DNA of 64,000 bases from Ottowia sp. SB7-C50 (GTDB lineage: Bacteria; Pseudomonadota; Gammaproteobacteria; Burkholderiales; Burkholderiaceae_C): contig NZ_CP136995.1 in NCBI RefSeq assembly GCF_033110285.1, positions 682,001 through 746,000 on the forward strand, written 5' to 3'. The notes under the pieces were generated by a model, which worked only from the letters and a program-made list of their open reading frames with translations, did no database searches and was not told the origin of the DNA. Positions within the stretch are counted from its first letter, which is position 1, and every line of letters begins with the position of its first letter. Positions 58,004-64,000 of the stretch are shown here, in pieces. A program made the translations under genes and the position numbers.

Positions 58004-58783
58004 ATGCTTGCCAAACGCATCATCCCCTGTCTGGACGTCACCGGCGGCCGCGTCGTCAAGGGCGTCAATTTCGTCGAACTGCGCGACGCCGGCGACCCGG
58101 TCGAAATTGCCGCGCGCTATAACGAGCAGGGCGCGGACGAACTCACCTTCCTCGACATCACCGCCACCAGCGACGGGCGCGACGTGATCCTGCACATCAT
58201 CGAGGCGGTGGCCAGCCAGGTGTTTATCCCGCTCACGGTGGGCGGCGGCGTGCGCACGGTGGACGACGTGCGGCGCCTGCTGAACGCCGGGGCCGACAAG
58301 ACCAGCTTCAACTCGGCCGCCATTGCCAACCCGCAGGTGATTCGCGACGCGTCGGCCAAGTACGGCTCGCAGTGCATCGTGGTGGCGATTGACGCCAAGC
58401 GTCGCTTTGGCGACGACCTGATGGCGCGCGGCGAGGGCTGGGACGTGTACAGCCATGGCGGCCGCAAGAACACCGGGCTCGACGCCATCGAATGGGCCAA
58501 GCAGATGGCCGAGCACGGCGCTGGCGAAATTCTGCTGACCAGCATGGACAAGGACGGCACCAAGAGCGGCTTCGACCTGGAGCTGACTCGCACCGTGGCC
58601 GAGGCCGTGACGGTGCCCGTGATCGCCTCGGGCGGCGTGGGCAACCTGGACCATCTGGCCGACGGCGTGCAATACGGCCTGGCCGATGCCGTGCTGGCGG
58701 CCAGCATCTTTCACTACGGCGAATACACGGTGGCGCAGGCCAAGCAGCGCATGGCCGAGCGCGGCATCACGGTTCGGCGCTGA
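58004..58783 (+). CDS. hisF: Imidazole glycerol phosphate synthase, cyclase subunit
   Basis: 259 residues, TIM barrel with both catalytic Asp regions: [20 protein letters not shown] and [19 protein letters not shown]. Phosphate loops are [20 protein letters not shown] and [15 protein letters not shown]. It closes the imidazole ring with ammonia from HisH. The ATG at 58004 is the family start; a TTG at 57989 is also in frame. Because a minus-strand toxin module and the mutarotase precede it, hisF is cut off from hisA and probably needs its own promoter in the short A+T-rich gap. Confidence 0.94.
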   Translation: MLAKRIIPCLDVTGGRVVKGVNFVELRDAGDPVEIAARYNEQGADELTFLDITATSDGRDVILHIIEAVASQVFIPLTVGGGVRTVDDVRRLLNAGADKTSFNSAAIANPQVIRDASAKYGSQCIVVAIDAKRRFGDDLMARGEGWDVYSHGGRKNTGLDAIEWAKQMAEHGAGEILLTSMDKDGTKSGFDLELTRTVAEAVTVPVIASGGVGNLDHLADGVQYGLADAVLAASIFHYGEYTVAQAKQRMAERGITVRR

Positions 58784-58786
58784 TGG

Positions 58787-58942
58787 TTTTTAAGTCTAAT
58801 CGGCCGCTGGCGCTTGACCAGACTGCGCTGATAGCTATTAAAATAAGAGCAAACTTTCTTGCCGCAGCGCAACCGCCTGCGCCTTTTTTTGGTGCATCAT
58901 TGACCGTTTGGTTCACAGTCCACCTTGCAAGGAGCCCGTTGA
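58787..58942. repeat. Family A repeat and weak terminator between hisF and gdhA
   Basis: TTTTAAGTCTAATCGGCCGC, TGGCGCTTGACCAGACTGCG, then CTGATAGCTATTAAAATAAG form a family A copy (58787-58846). GCGCA (58867-58871) and TGCGC (58878-58882) followed by seven T form a small terminator-like hairpin. AAGGAG before the gdhA GTG is its ribosome-binding site. Confidence 0.55.
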
Positions 58943-60286
58943 GTGAGCGCCACCAGCCTTGAAGAATTTCTGAGTGCCGTGCAGCGGCGCGATCCGCAGC
59001 AGCCCGAGTTCCTGCAAGCCGTGCGCGAAGTGATGACCTCGCTGTGGCCGTTTCTCGACCGGCACCCGCGCTACCGCGAACACGGTCTGCTGGAGCGCCT
59101 GGTCGAACCCGACCGCGTGATCCAGTTCCGCGTGGCCTGGGTGGATGACAAGGGGCAGACGCAGGTCAACCGCGCCTTCCGCGTGCAGCACAGCATGGCC
59201 ATCGGCCCGTACAAGGGCGGCATGCGCTTTCACCCCAGCGTGAACCTGTCGATCCTCAAATTTTTGGGCTTCGAGCAGACGCTGAAGAACGCGCTGACCA
59301 CGTTGCCCATGGGCGGCGGCAAGGGCGGCAGCGACTTCGACCCCAAGGGCAAGAGCGATGGCGAGGTGATGCGCTTTTGCCAGGCGCTGATGACCGAGCT
59401 GTACCGCCACCTGGGCGCCGACACCGACGTGCCCGCGGGCGACATCGGCGTGGGCGCGCGCGAAGTCGGCTTCATGGCCGGCATGATGAAAAAGCTGGGC
59501 AACAACGCCAGCAGCGTCTTTACCGGCAAGGGCATCGCCTATGGCGGCAGCCTGATGCGGCCCGAGGCCACGGGCTACGGCACGGTGTACTTTGCGCAGG
59601 AAATGCTGCGCCGCCGCCAGATGGGCTTCGAGGGCCGCAGCGTCAGCATCTCGGGCTCGGGCAACGTGGCGCAGTACGCCGCCGTCAAGTCGCTGGAGCT
59701 GGGCGCCAAGGTGGTCACGCTGTCCGATTCCGAAGGCACGCTGGTGTGCGAAGGTGGCATGACCGAAGGGCTGCTGAAGGACGTGATGGACTTCAAGAAC
59801 GTGCAGCGCGGCCGCCTGAAGGACTTCGCCAAGCAGCACAAGCTGAAATTTGAATCCGGCAAGCGCCCATGGCACGTGCCGGTCGACATCGCCTTGCCCT
59901 GCGCCACGCAGAACGAGCTGGACGCCAAGGACGCCAAGCACCTGATCACCAACGGCGTGGTCTGCGTGGCCGAAGGCGCCAACATGCCCAGCACGCTGGA
60001 GGCGGTCGACCTGTTCCTGGAAGCCGGCACGCTGTACGCGCCCGGCAAGGCCAGCAATGCCGGCGGCGTGGCCACGTCGGGCCTGGAAATGAGCCAGAAC
60101 GCCATGCGCCTGTCGTGGACGCACAGCGAAGTGGACCTGCGCCTGCACGAGATCATGAAGGACATCCACGGCAACTGCGTGCGCCACGGCGAGCGCAGCG
60201 ACGGCACGGTGAACTACGTCGAAGGCGCCAACATCGCCGGCTTCGTGAAGATTGCCGACGCCATGCTGGCGCAGGGCGTGCTCTGA
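58943..60286 (+). CDS. gdhA: Glutamate dehydrogenase (NADP-type)
   Basis: 447 residues, the hexameric bacterial type. Markers: FRVQHSMAIGPYKGGMRFHP, TLPMGGGKGGSDFDPKGKSD with the catalytic Lys, DVPAGDIGVGAREVGFM, and the nucleotide site GRSVSISGSGNVAQYAAVKS. It aminates 2-oxoglutarate with ammonium. The start is GTG at 58943, fixed by AAGGAG. It sits between hisF and hisI, another non-his insertion, although glutamate is the amino donor for HisC. Confidence 0.93.
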   Translation: MSATSLEEFLSAVQRRDPQQPEFLQAVREVMTSLWPFLDRHPRYREHGLLERLVEPDRVIQFRVAWVDDKGQTQVNRAFRVQHSMAIGPYKGGMRFHPSVNLSILKFLGFEQTLKNALTTLPMGGGKGGSDFDPKGKSDGEVMRFCQALMTELYRHLGADTDVPAGDIGVGAREVGFMAGMMKKLGNNASSVFTGKGIAYGGSLMRPEATGYGTVYFAQEMLRRRQMGFEGRSVSISGSGNVAQYAAVKSLELGAKVVTLSDSEGTLVCEGGMTEGLLKDVMDFKNVQRGRLKDFAKQHKLKFESGKRPWHVPVDIALPCATQNELDAKDAKHLITNGVVCVAEGANMPSTLEAVDLFLEAGTLYAPGKASNAGGVATSGLEMSQNAMRLSWTHSEVDLRLHEIMKDIHGNCVRHGERSDGTVNYVEGANIAGFVKIADAMLAQGVL

Positions 60287-60475
60287 CCCCCAGGCTCCAC
60301 GGGCTGCGTCCTGTTTCGCCACCCCCTCAAGGGGCATCACCGACGGCCGGCACAAGCCAGGCCGTGGTGATCTGGCAGGGCCGGCTGCGCGGCCGTTCGG
60401 TCGCTGATTTGAGCGAAATTGGCCTCCAGCGCTTGATGGACAAGCGCTAGCAGCTATCAAAATAGTAGTTTCAGA
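60287..60475. repeat. Adjacent family B and family A copies between gdhA and hisI
   Basis: Family B at about 60293-60397 (GCCACCCCCTCAAGGGGCATC, shortened here; CACGGCC...GGTGATCTGGCAGGGCC; GGCTGCGCGGCC). Family A at about 60405-60475 (GAGCGAAATTGGCCTCCAGC, GCTTGATGGACAAGCGC, TAGCAGCTATCAAAATAGTA). The two families lie head to tail in one gap. Confidence 0.65.
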
Positions 60476-60505
60476 GCACTTGCGCGAATCCCCGACAATC
60501 CTTCC

Positions 60506-60895
60506 ATGAACTGGCTGGACGAAGTCAAATGGGATGCGCAGGGGCTGGTGCCCGTGATCGCGCAGGAGCAGGGCACGGGCGACGTGCTGATGTTCGCGTG
60601 GATGAACCGCGAGGCGCTGGCCAGGACGGCCGAGCTGGGCCGCGCGGTGTATTTCAGCCGCTCGCGCGGCAAACTGTGGTTCAAGGGCGAGGAATCGGGC
60701 CACGTGCAGCGGGTGCACGACATCCGCATCGACTGCGACGCCGACGTGGTGCTGCTGAAAGTCACCCAGCTGGGGCACGACCCCGGCATTGCCTGCCACA
60801 CCGGGCGCCACAGCTGCTTTTTCAGCGTGCTGAAGGACGGCGCGTGGCACGTGGTGGAGCCGGTCTTGAAAGACCCGGAATCGATCTACAAATAA
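60506..60895 (+). CDS. hisI: Phosphoribosyl-AMP cyclohydrolase
   Basis: 129 residues, single-domain HisI without a HisE fusion. Markers: [40 protein letters not shown], the metal-binding [12 protein letters not shown] and the zinc Cys region [13 protein letters not shown]. It opens the purine ring of PR-AMP, the third step of the pathway. hisE follows after 5 bases. The start ATG lies 30 bases after the repeat and has little ribosome-binding signal (CCGACAATCCTTCC). Confidence 0.93.
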   Translation: MNWLDEVKWDAQGLVPVIAQEQGTGDVLMFAWMNREALARTAELGRAVYFSRSRGKLWFKGEESGHVQRVHDIRIDCDADVVLLKVTQLGHDPGIACHTGRHSCFFSVLKDGAWHVVEPVLKDPESIYK

Positions 60896-60900
60896 CGCGT

Positions 60901-61263
60901 ATGCCTTCTGAAGACACCCTGGCGCGGCTGACGGCCGTCATCGAAAGCCGCAAGCCCTCGGCCGGCGGCGATCCGGAAAAGAGCTATGTGGCGCGCTTGC
61001 TGCACAAGGGGCCGGACGCGTTCCTCAAGAAAATTGGCGAGGAAGCCACCGAAGTCGTGATGGCGGCCAAGGACGCCGACCACGGCGGCGCGCGCGACAA
61101 GGTCGTGGCCGAGATGGCCGACCTGTGGTTCCACGGCATGGTGGCGCTGGCGCACTACGGCCTGTCCGCCGCCGACGTGGTGGCGGAACTGGCGCGCCGC
61201 GAGGGACTCTCAGGCATCGAGGAAAAGGCGCTGCGCAAGGTGCGCGAGCGCGAAGCGGAATGA
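60901..61263 (+). CDS. hisE: Phosphoribosyl-ATP pyrophosphatase
   Basis: 120 residues, all-alpha NTP pyrophosphohydrolase (MazG-like) with [40 protein letters not shown] and the metal motif [14 protein letters not shown]...[13 protein letters not shown]. It removes pyrophosphate from PR-ATP, the second step. The ATG begins 5 bases after hisI. This is the last his gene of the locus. Confidence 0.93.
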   Translation: MPSEDTLARLTAVIESRKPSAGGDPEKSYVARLLHKGPDAFLKKIGEEATEVVMAAKDADHGGARDKVVAEMADLWFHGMVALAHYGLSAADVVAELARREGLSGIEEKALRKVREREAE

Positions 61264-61291
61264 CCCGACACGCAACGAAAGGAGCCGGATC

Positions 61292-61708
61292 GTGAGCAAC
61301 AACGACGTCATCGACGTGGAACCCATCGGCGCACGCGGCAAGGGGCGCGGCCCGGCGCCGGCCGATTCGCTCAAGACCTGGGGCTGGGTGAGCTACATCC
61401 TGCACCTGATCGTGGCCGTGGCCGCGGTGGTGCCGGGCGCGCAGGTCAGCGTGGCGCTGCTCATCATTGCGCTGGTGATGGACCTGGTGAAAAAGGACGA
61501 AGCCGCCGGCACCTGGCAGGAAAGCCACTTCAAGTGGCGCATCAGCTCGGTGCTGTGGGCCGGCGTGCTGTACGTGGTGACCTTCCCGTTCTTCCTGCTG
61601 GGGCTGTTCCTGTTCAACCCGGCTTGGGTGATCATCTCGATCTGGTTCCTGTACCGCATCGTCAAGGGCATGGTGCGCATGAACGCCGGGCGCCCGGTGA
61701 CCGGCTGA
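61292..61708 (+). CDS. Small membrane protein, DUF4870-like
   Basis: 138 residues. A charged N-terminus of about 30 residues (VIDVEPIGARGKGRG) precedes three hydrophobic stretches: WGWVSYILHLIVAVAAVVPG, VSVALLIIALVMDLV and VLYVVTFPFFLLGLFLFNPA. The spacing and the TWQESHFKWRISSVLW loop resemble DUF4870-type proteins. Function is unknown. The GTG at 61292 has AAAGGAG upstream. Such a gene commonly follows hisE in relatives, so it is probably part of the same transcript. Confidence 0.7.
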   Translation: MSNNDVIDVEPIGARGKGRGPAPADSLKTWGWVSYILHLIVAVAAVVPGAQVSVALLIIALVMDLVKKDEAAGTWQESHFKWRISSVLWAGVLYVVTFPFFLLGLFLFNPAWVIISIWFLYRIVKGMVRMNAGRPVTG

Positions 61709-61757
61709 TGCGCGGCTGAGCCGCGCCGCCCGCGAACGACGTCCGCATAATCGGCGC

Positions 61758-62813
61758 ATGGCAAAAAACGGCAACGGGCGCACCAGCGGCAAGACCCTCA
61801 ACCTCGCGCTGCAGGGCGGCGGCTCGCACGGGGCCTTTACCTGGGGCGTGCTCGACGCGCTGCTGGAAGACGGCCGCCTGCGCTTTGAAGGCGCCAGCGG
61901 CACCAGCGCCGGCGCCATGAACGCGGTGGTGCTGGCGCACGCGCTGGCCCGCGCGCACGAAGACGGCCTGAAGCCCGGCGACGCGCGCGAATCCGCCCGG
62001 GCCGCGCTGTCGCGCTTCTGGGACGGCGTGGGCGTCATGGGCAGCTTCATGACCGGCCTGCCGCTGGCGGGCGTGCAGATGCTGGGCCCGTGGTTCGCGC
62101 AGTGGATTTCGCCCTACCAGGCCAACCCATTCGGCGTGAACCCGCTGCGCGAGCTGCTGCGGCGCGAAATCGACTTCGACCTGGTGGCGCGGCAGCGGCA
62201 GATCAAGCTGTTCATCACGGCCACCAACATCCGCACCGGGCGCGGCGACATCTTCAGCGGCGCCCAGGTGTCGGCCGACGCCGTGATGGCCTCGGCCTGC
62301 CTGCCGTCGCTGTACCAGGCCGTGCAGGTGGGCGACGAGTTCTACTGGGACGGCGGCTATTCGGGCAACCCGGCGATCTATCCGCTGATCTACGAAACCC
62401 GCAGCGCCGACATGCTGCTGGTGCAGATCAACCCGATCGAGTCGCCCTACAAGCCCGGCGCCAGCGCGCCCGAGATCATGGAGCGCGTGAACGAGATCAC
62501 CTTCAACGCGCCGCTGCTGGCCGAGATGCGCGCCATGGAATTCGTCAGCCGCCTGCTGGCCGAGGGGCGCCTGGACCCGGCGCGCTACAAGGACGTGCTG
62601 CTGCACCGCGTGGACGGCGGCGCGGCGCTGGCCGAATTCGGCGCCGCCAGCAAGGCGCGCGCCGACGTGGCGTTTCTGCGCCGCCTGTTCCAGCTGGGGC
62701 GCGAGGCCGCAGCCGCCTGGCTGCAGGCGCACTTCGACGACGTCGGCGTGCGCTCCAGCGTCGAAAAGGTCAGCCGCGCCAAGATTCAACCTGCCGAGAA
62801 AGCCAAGCCATGA
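61758..62813 (+). CDS. Patatin-like phospholipase
   Basis: 351 residues. The oxyanion loop is LALQGGGSHGAFTWGVLDAL, the nucleophile Ser50 is in GASGTSAGAMNAVVLAHAL, and the catalytic Asp lies in FYWDGGYSGNPAIYPLI. This is the full Ser-Asp dyad of the patatin family, which hydrolyses acyl groups of lipids. No signal peptide is seen, so it is probably cytoplasmic. The stop overlaps the start of the HIT gene (ATGA), so the two are coupled. Confidence 0.88.
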   Translation: MAKNGNGRTSGKTLNLALQGGGSHGAFTWGVLDALLEDGRLRFEGASGTSAGAMNAVVLAHALARAHEDGLKPGDARESARAALSRFWDGVGVMGSFMTGLPLAGVQMLGPWFAQWISPYQANPFGVNPLRELLRREIDFDLVARQRQIKLFITATNIRTGRGDIFSGAQVSADAVMASACLPSLYQAVQVGDEFYWDGGYSGNPAIYPLIYETRSADMLLVQINPIESPYKPGASAPEIMERVNEITFNAPLLAEMRAMEFVSRLLAEGRLDPARYKDVLLHRVDGGAALAEFGAASKARADVAFLRRLFQLGREAAAAWLQAHFDDVGVRSSVEKVSRAKIQPAEKAKP

Positions 62814-63178
62814 GTTCTCACGCCCACGACCCGAACTGCATCTTCTGCAAGATCGTCGCCGGCCAGATTCCGTCAAAGAAGGTCTACGAAGACGATGAGC
62901 TGTTTGCCTTCCACGACATCCATCCCTGGGCGCCGGTGCACTTTCTCATCGTGCCCAAGGCGCACATCGTGTCGATGGCGCACGTGGGTCCCGAGCACGA
63001 GGCGCTGCTGGGCCGCCTCATGGCGCTGGCGCCGCGGCTGGCGCTGGAGCAGGGCTGCAGCCCCTACCCGGACGGCGGCTACCGCATCGTCGTCAACACC
63101 GGCGCCGAAGGCGGGCAGGAAGTGCACCACCTGCACGTGCACGTGATGGGCGGCCCGCGGCCGTGGGTGAAGGGTTGA
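62810..63178 (+). CDS. HIT-family nucleotide-binding hydrolase (HinT-like)
   Basis: 122 residues. The catalytic HxHxH motif is EVHHLHVHVMGGPRPW; the N-terminus CIFCKIVAGQIPSKKVYEDD and HPWAPVHFLIVPKAHI are typical of HinT. Such proteins hydrolyse adenosine phosphoramidates. The gene overlaps the patatin gene by four bases. In relatives it lies next to hisE and tatA, so the neighbourhood is conserved except for the patatin gene. Confidence 0.92.
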   Translation: MSSHAHDPNCIFCKIVAGQIPSKKVYEDDELFAFHDIHPWAPVHFLIVPKAHIVSMAHVGPEHEALLGRLMALAPRLALEQGCSPYPDGGYRIVVNTGAEGGQEVHHLHVHVMGGPRPWVKG

Positions 63179-63281
63179 GCTTCGCGCCGCGGCGGGATTG
63201 CGGGGCGGGGGAACCTGCGGTCACGCCCGCCGTCTAAAATGACTCGAACGGTGCGCATCGAGCCGCGCCAAGGAGAATGAC

Positions 63282-63515
63282 ATGGGTAGTTTTTCCATTT
63301 GGCACTGGCTGATCGTGCTGTTGATCGTGGTGATGATTTTCGGCACCAAGAAGCTGAAGAACATCGGCACCGACCTGGGCGGCGCCGTCAAGGGCTTCAA
63401 GGACGGCATGAAGGAAGGTTCTTCCGAAGCCGACAAGGCCCCTGCCGGCCAGGTGACCAACACGGCCACCGCCGCCAAGGAAACCATTGACGTGCAGGCC
63501 AAGGAAAAAACCTGA
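63282..63515 (+). CDS. tatA: Twin-arginine translocase subunit TatA
   Basis: 77 residues. One N-terminal membrane helix (about residues 5-20, [20 protein letters not shown]) is followed by the amphipathic helix [20 protein letters not shown] and a polar tail. TatA forms the pore for folded proteins. The FGTKKL hinge is intact. The ATG lies behind AAGGAGAATGAC. An inverted repeat fills the gap before tatB. Confidence 0.93.
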   Translation: MGSFSIWHWLIVLLIVVMIFGTKKLKNIGTDLGGAVKGFKDGMKEGSSEADKAPAGQVTNTATAAKETIDVQAKEKT

Positions 63516-63525
63516 CGGTTTTTCC

Positions 63526-63601
63526 GGTTGAGCGTTCGACGTCCGGCGTTGAGCGTGATGCAGGCGGTTTTCGCCGAACGCTCAACGCTTAACGCTCAAC
63601 C
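63526..63601. repeat. Inverted repeat between tatA and tatB
   Basis: GGTTGAGCGTT (63526-63536) and AACGCTCAACC (63591-63601) are exact complements; GGCGTTGAGCG / CGCTCAACG pairs inside. It ends 6 bases before the tatB ATG and leaves no room for a ribosome-binding site, so folding could affect tatB translation. Confidence 0.7.
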
Positions 63602-63606
63602 ACTCC

Positions 63607-64000
63607 ATGCTGGACCTCGGTATTTCGAAGATGGCGCTGATCGGCGCCGTCGCGCTGATCGTCATCGGCCCCGAAAAGCTGCCGCGCGTGGCCCGCACGG
63701 TCGGCACGCTGCTGGGCAAGGCGCAACGCTACGTGGCCGACGTCAAGGCCGAGGTCAACCGGGCGATGGACCTCGACGAACTCAAGAAGATGAAGGAGTC
63801 GGTGGAAGAGGCCGGCCGCGAGGTCGAAAAAGGCATCTATTCCACCAAGGCCGACTTCGAAAAAGACTGGAGCAGCGTGACCGCCGGCCTGGACGGCAGC
63901 GCTGCCACGTCGTCGGGTGACGCCACCCCCCCCCGCGTGGGAGCCACCGCCGCCCGAATACCGCCGCCCGGACAAGAACTGGCGCCTCAAGCGCGGCGCC
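63607..64000 (+). CDS. tatB: Twin-arginine translocase subunit TatB, 3' part frame-shifted and cut by window end
   Basis: The start [20 protein letters not shown] with [20 protein letters not shown] is typical TatB: a membrane helix, a hinge and an amphipathic helix. The reading frame is normal to about codon 107. There it enters a run of nine C (63926-63934) and becomes non-typical. One frame away, the sequence after the run encodes the expected TatB end ([20 protein letters not shown]). Eight C would give ...[10 protein letters not shown] in one frame. So the gene is either disrupted in this copy or the run was over-called by one base. TatB is the substrate receptor of the Tat system. Confidence 0.85.
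   Translation, partial: MLDLGISKMALIGAVALIVIGPEKLPRVARTVGTLLGKAQRYVADVKAEVNRAMDLDELKKMKESVEEAGREVEKGIYSTKADFEKDWSSVTAGLDGSAATSSGDATPPRVGATAARIPPPGQELAPQARR

Overview
The window is high-GC bacterial chromosome. It most resembles a betaproteobacterium of the Comamonadaceae (Acidovorax/Ottowia/Alicycliphilus type). I infer this from the protein sequences, from the linkage mlaFEDACB - ABC2 transporter - bolA - murA - his genes - tatAB, from a class A rnpB gene, and from two dispersed intergenic repeat families that I associate with this family. No tRNA, rRNA, CRISPR array or prophage was seen.

Layout. 1-3.0 kb: end of a GNAT acetyltransferase gene, two hotdog thioesterases and an Atm1-type ABC exporter. 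3.1-6.5 kb: gltIJKL glutamate/aspartate importer. 6.6-10.5 kb: a thioesterase and a TRAP transporter (dctQ-dctM-dctP), minus strand. 11-20.8 kb: housekeeping genes (rnk, pyrC, DUF3025, an APH-like/AAA kinase, argE, htpX, an FAD enzyme, cysK). 20.9-21.25 kb: RNase P RNA. 21.3-24.3 kb: a visibly lower-GC accessory patch with two exported proteins, both ending in IPTL-CTERM-like sorting tails. One has a P-domain and 87-residue repeats. The other is a nearly complete eukaryotic-type ubiquitin between a signal peptide and the tail. 24.4-29.8 kb: M48 peptidase, YjgN-like protein, Nudix/MBL protein and MscS channel, minus strand. 29.9-30.8 kb: a REP-associated tyrosine transposase (RAYT) element. 30.8-39 kb: gltBD glutamate synthase, a tandem duplication of the gltD 3' end, diaminopimelate dehydrogenase and an internally deleted aldo/keto reductase. 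39-46.7 kb: Mla phospholipid transport operon, an ABC2 transporter, bolA and murA. 46.8-61.3 kb: histidine biosynthesis (G, D, C, B, H, A, F, I, E). 61.3-64 kb: membrane protein, patatin, HIT protein, tatA, tatB.

How the genes work together. The his locus holds nine of the usual pathway genes in near-canonical order, but it is opened repeatedly by other genes. Three unrelated PIN-domain toxin-antitoxin modules lie inside it. Two of them overlap the start codon of the next his gene (hisD and hisC). gltBD and gdhA give two routes of ammonium assimilation, and glutamate also feeds HisC. The Mla genes maintain the outer membrane and the TatAB genes serve folded-protein export; the MlaC leader has a twin-arginine-like motif.

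Two further features cut across the window. Repeat family A has a core of TAGCTGC followed by a GCGCTTG...CAAGCGC hairpin. Repeat family B runs from an AACGCCAGTG block through a GGCGTT block to a GGCCTGCTCCGCGGCC block. Both recur in intergenic gaps, including gaps inside operons, and A-like pieces are also read in frame inside several genes. Separately, five genes show apparent one-base frame breaks, mostly in poly-C/G tracts (tatB is the clearest). These are either base-calling errors or real hypermutable tracts.
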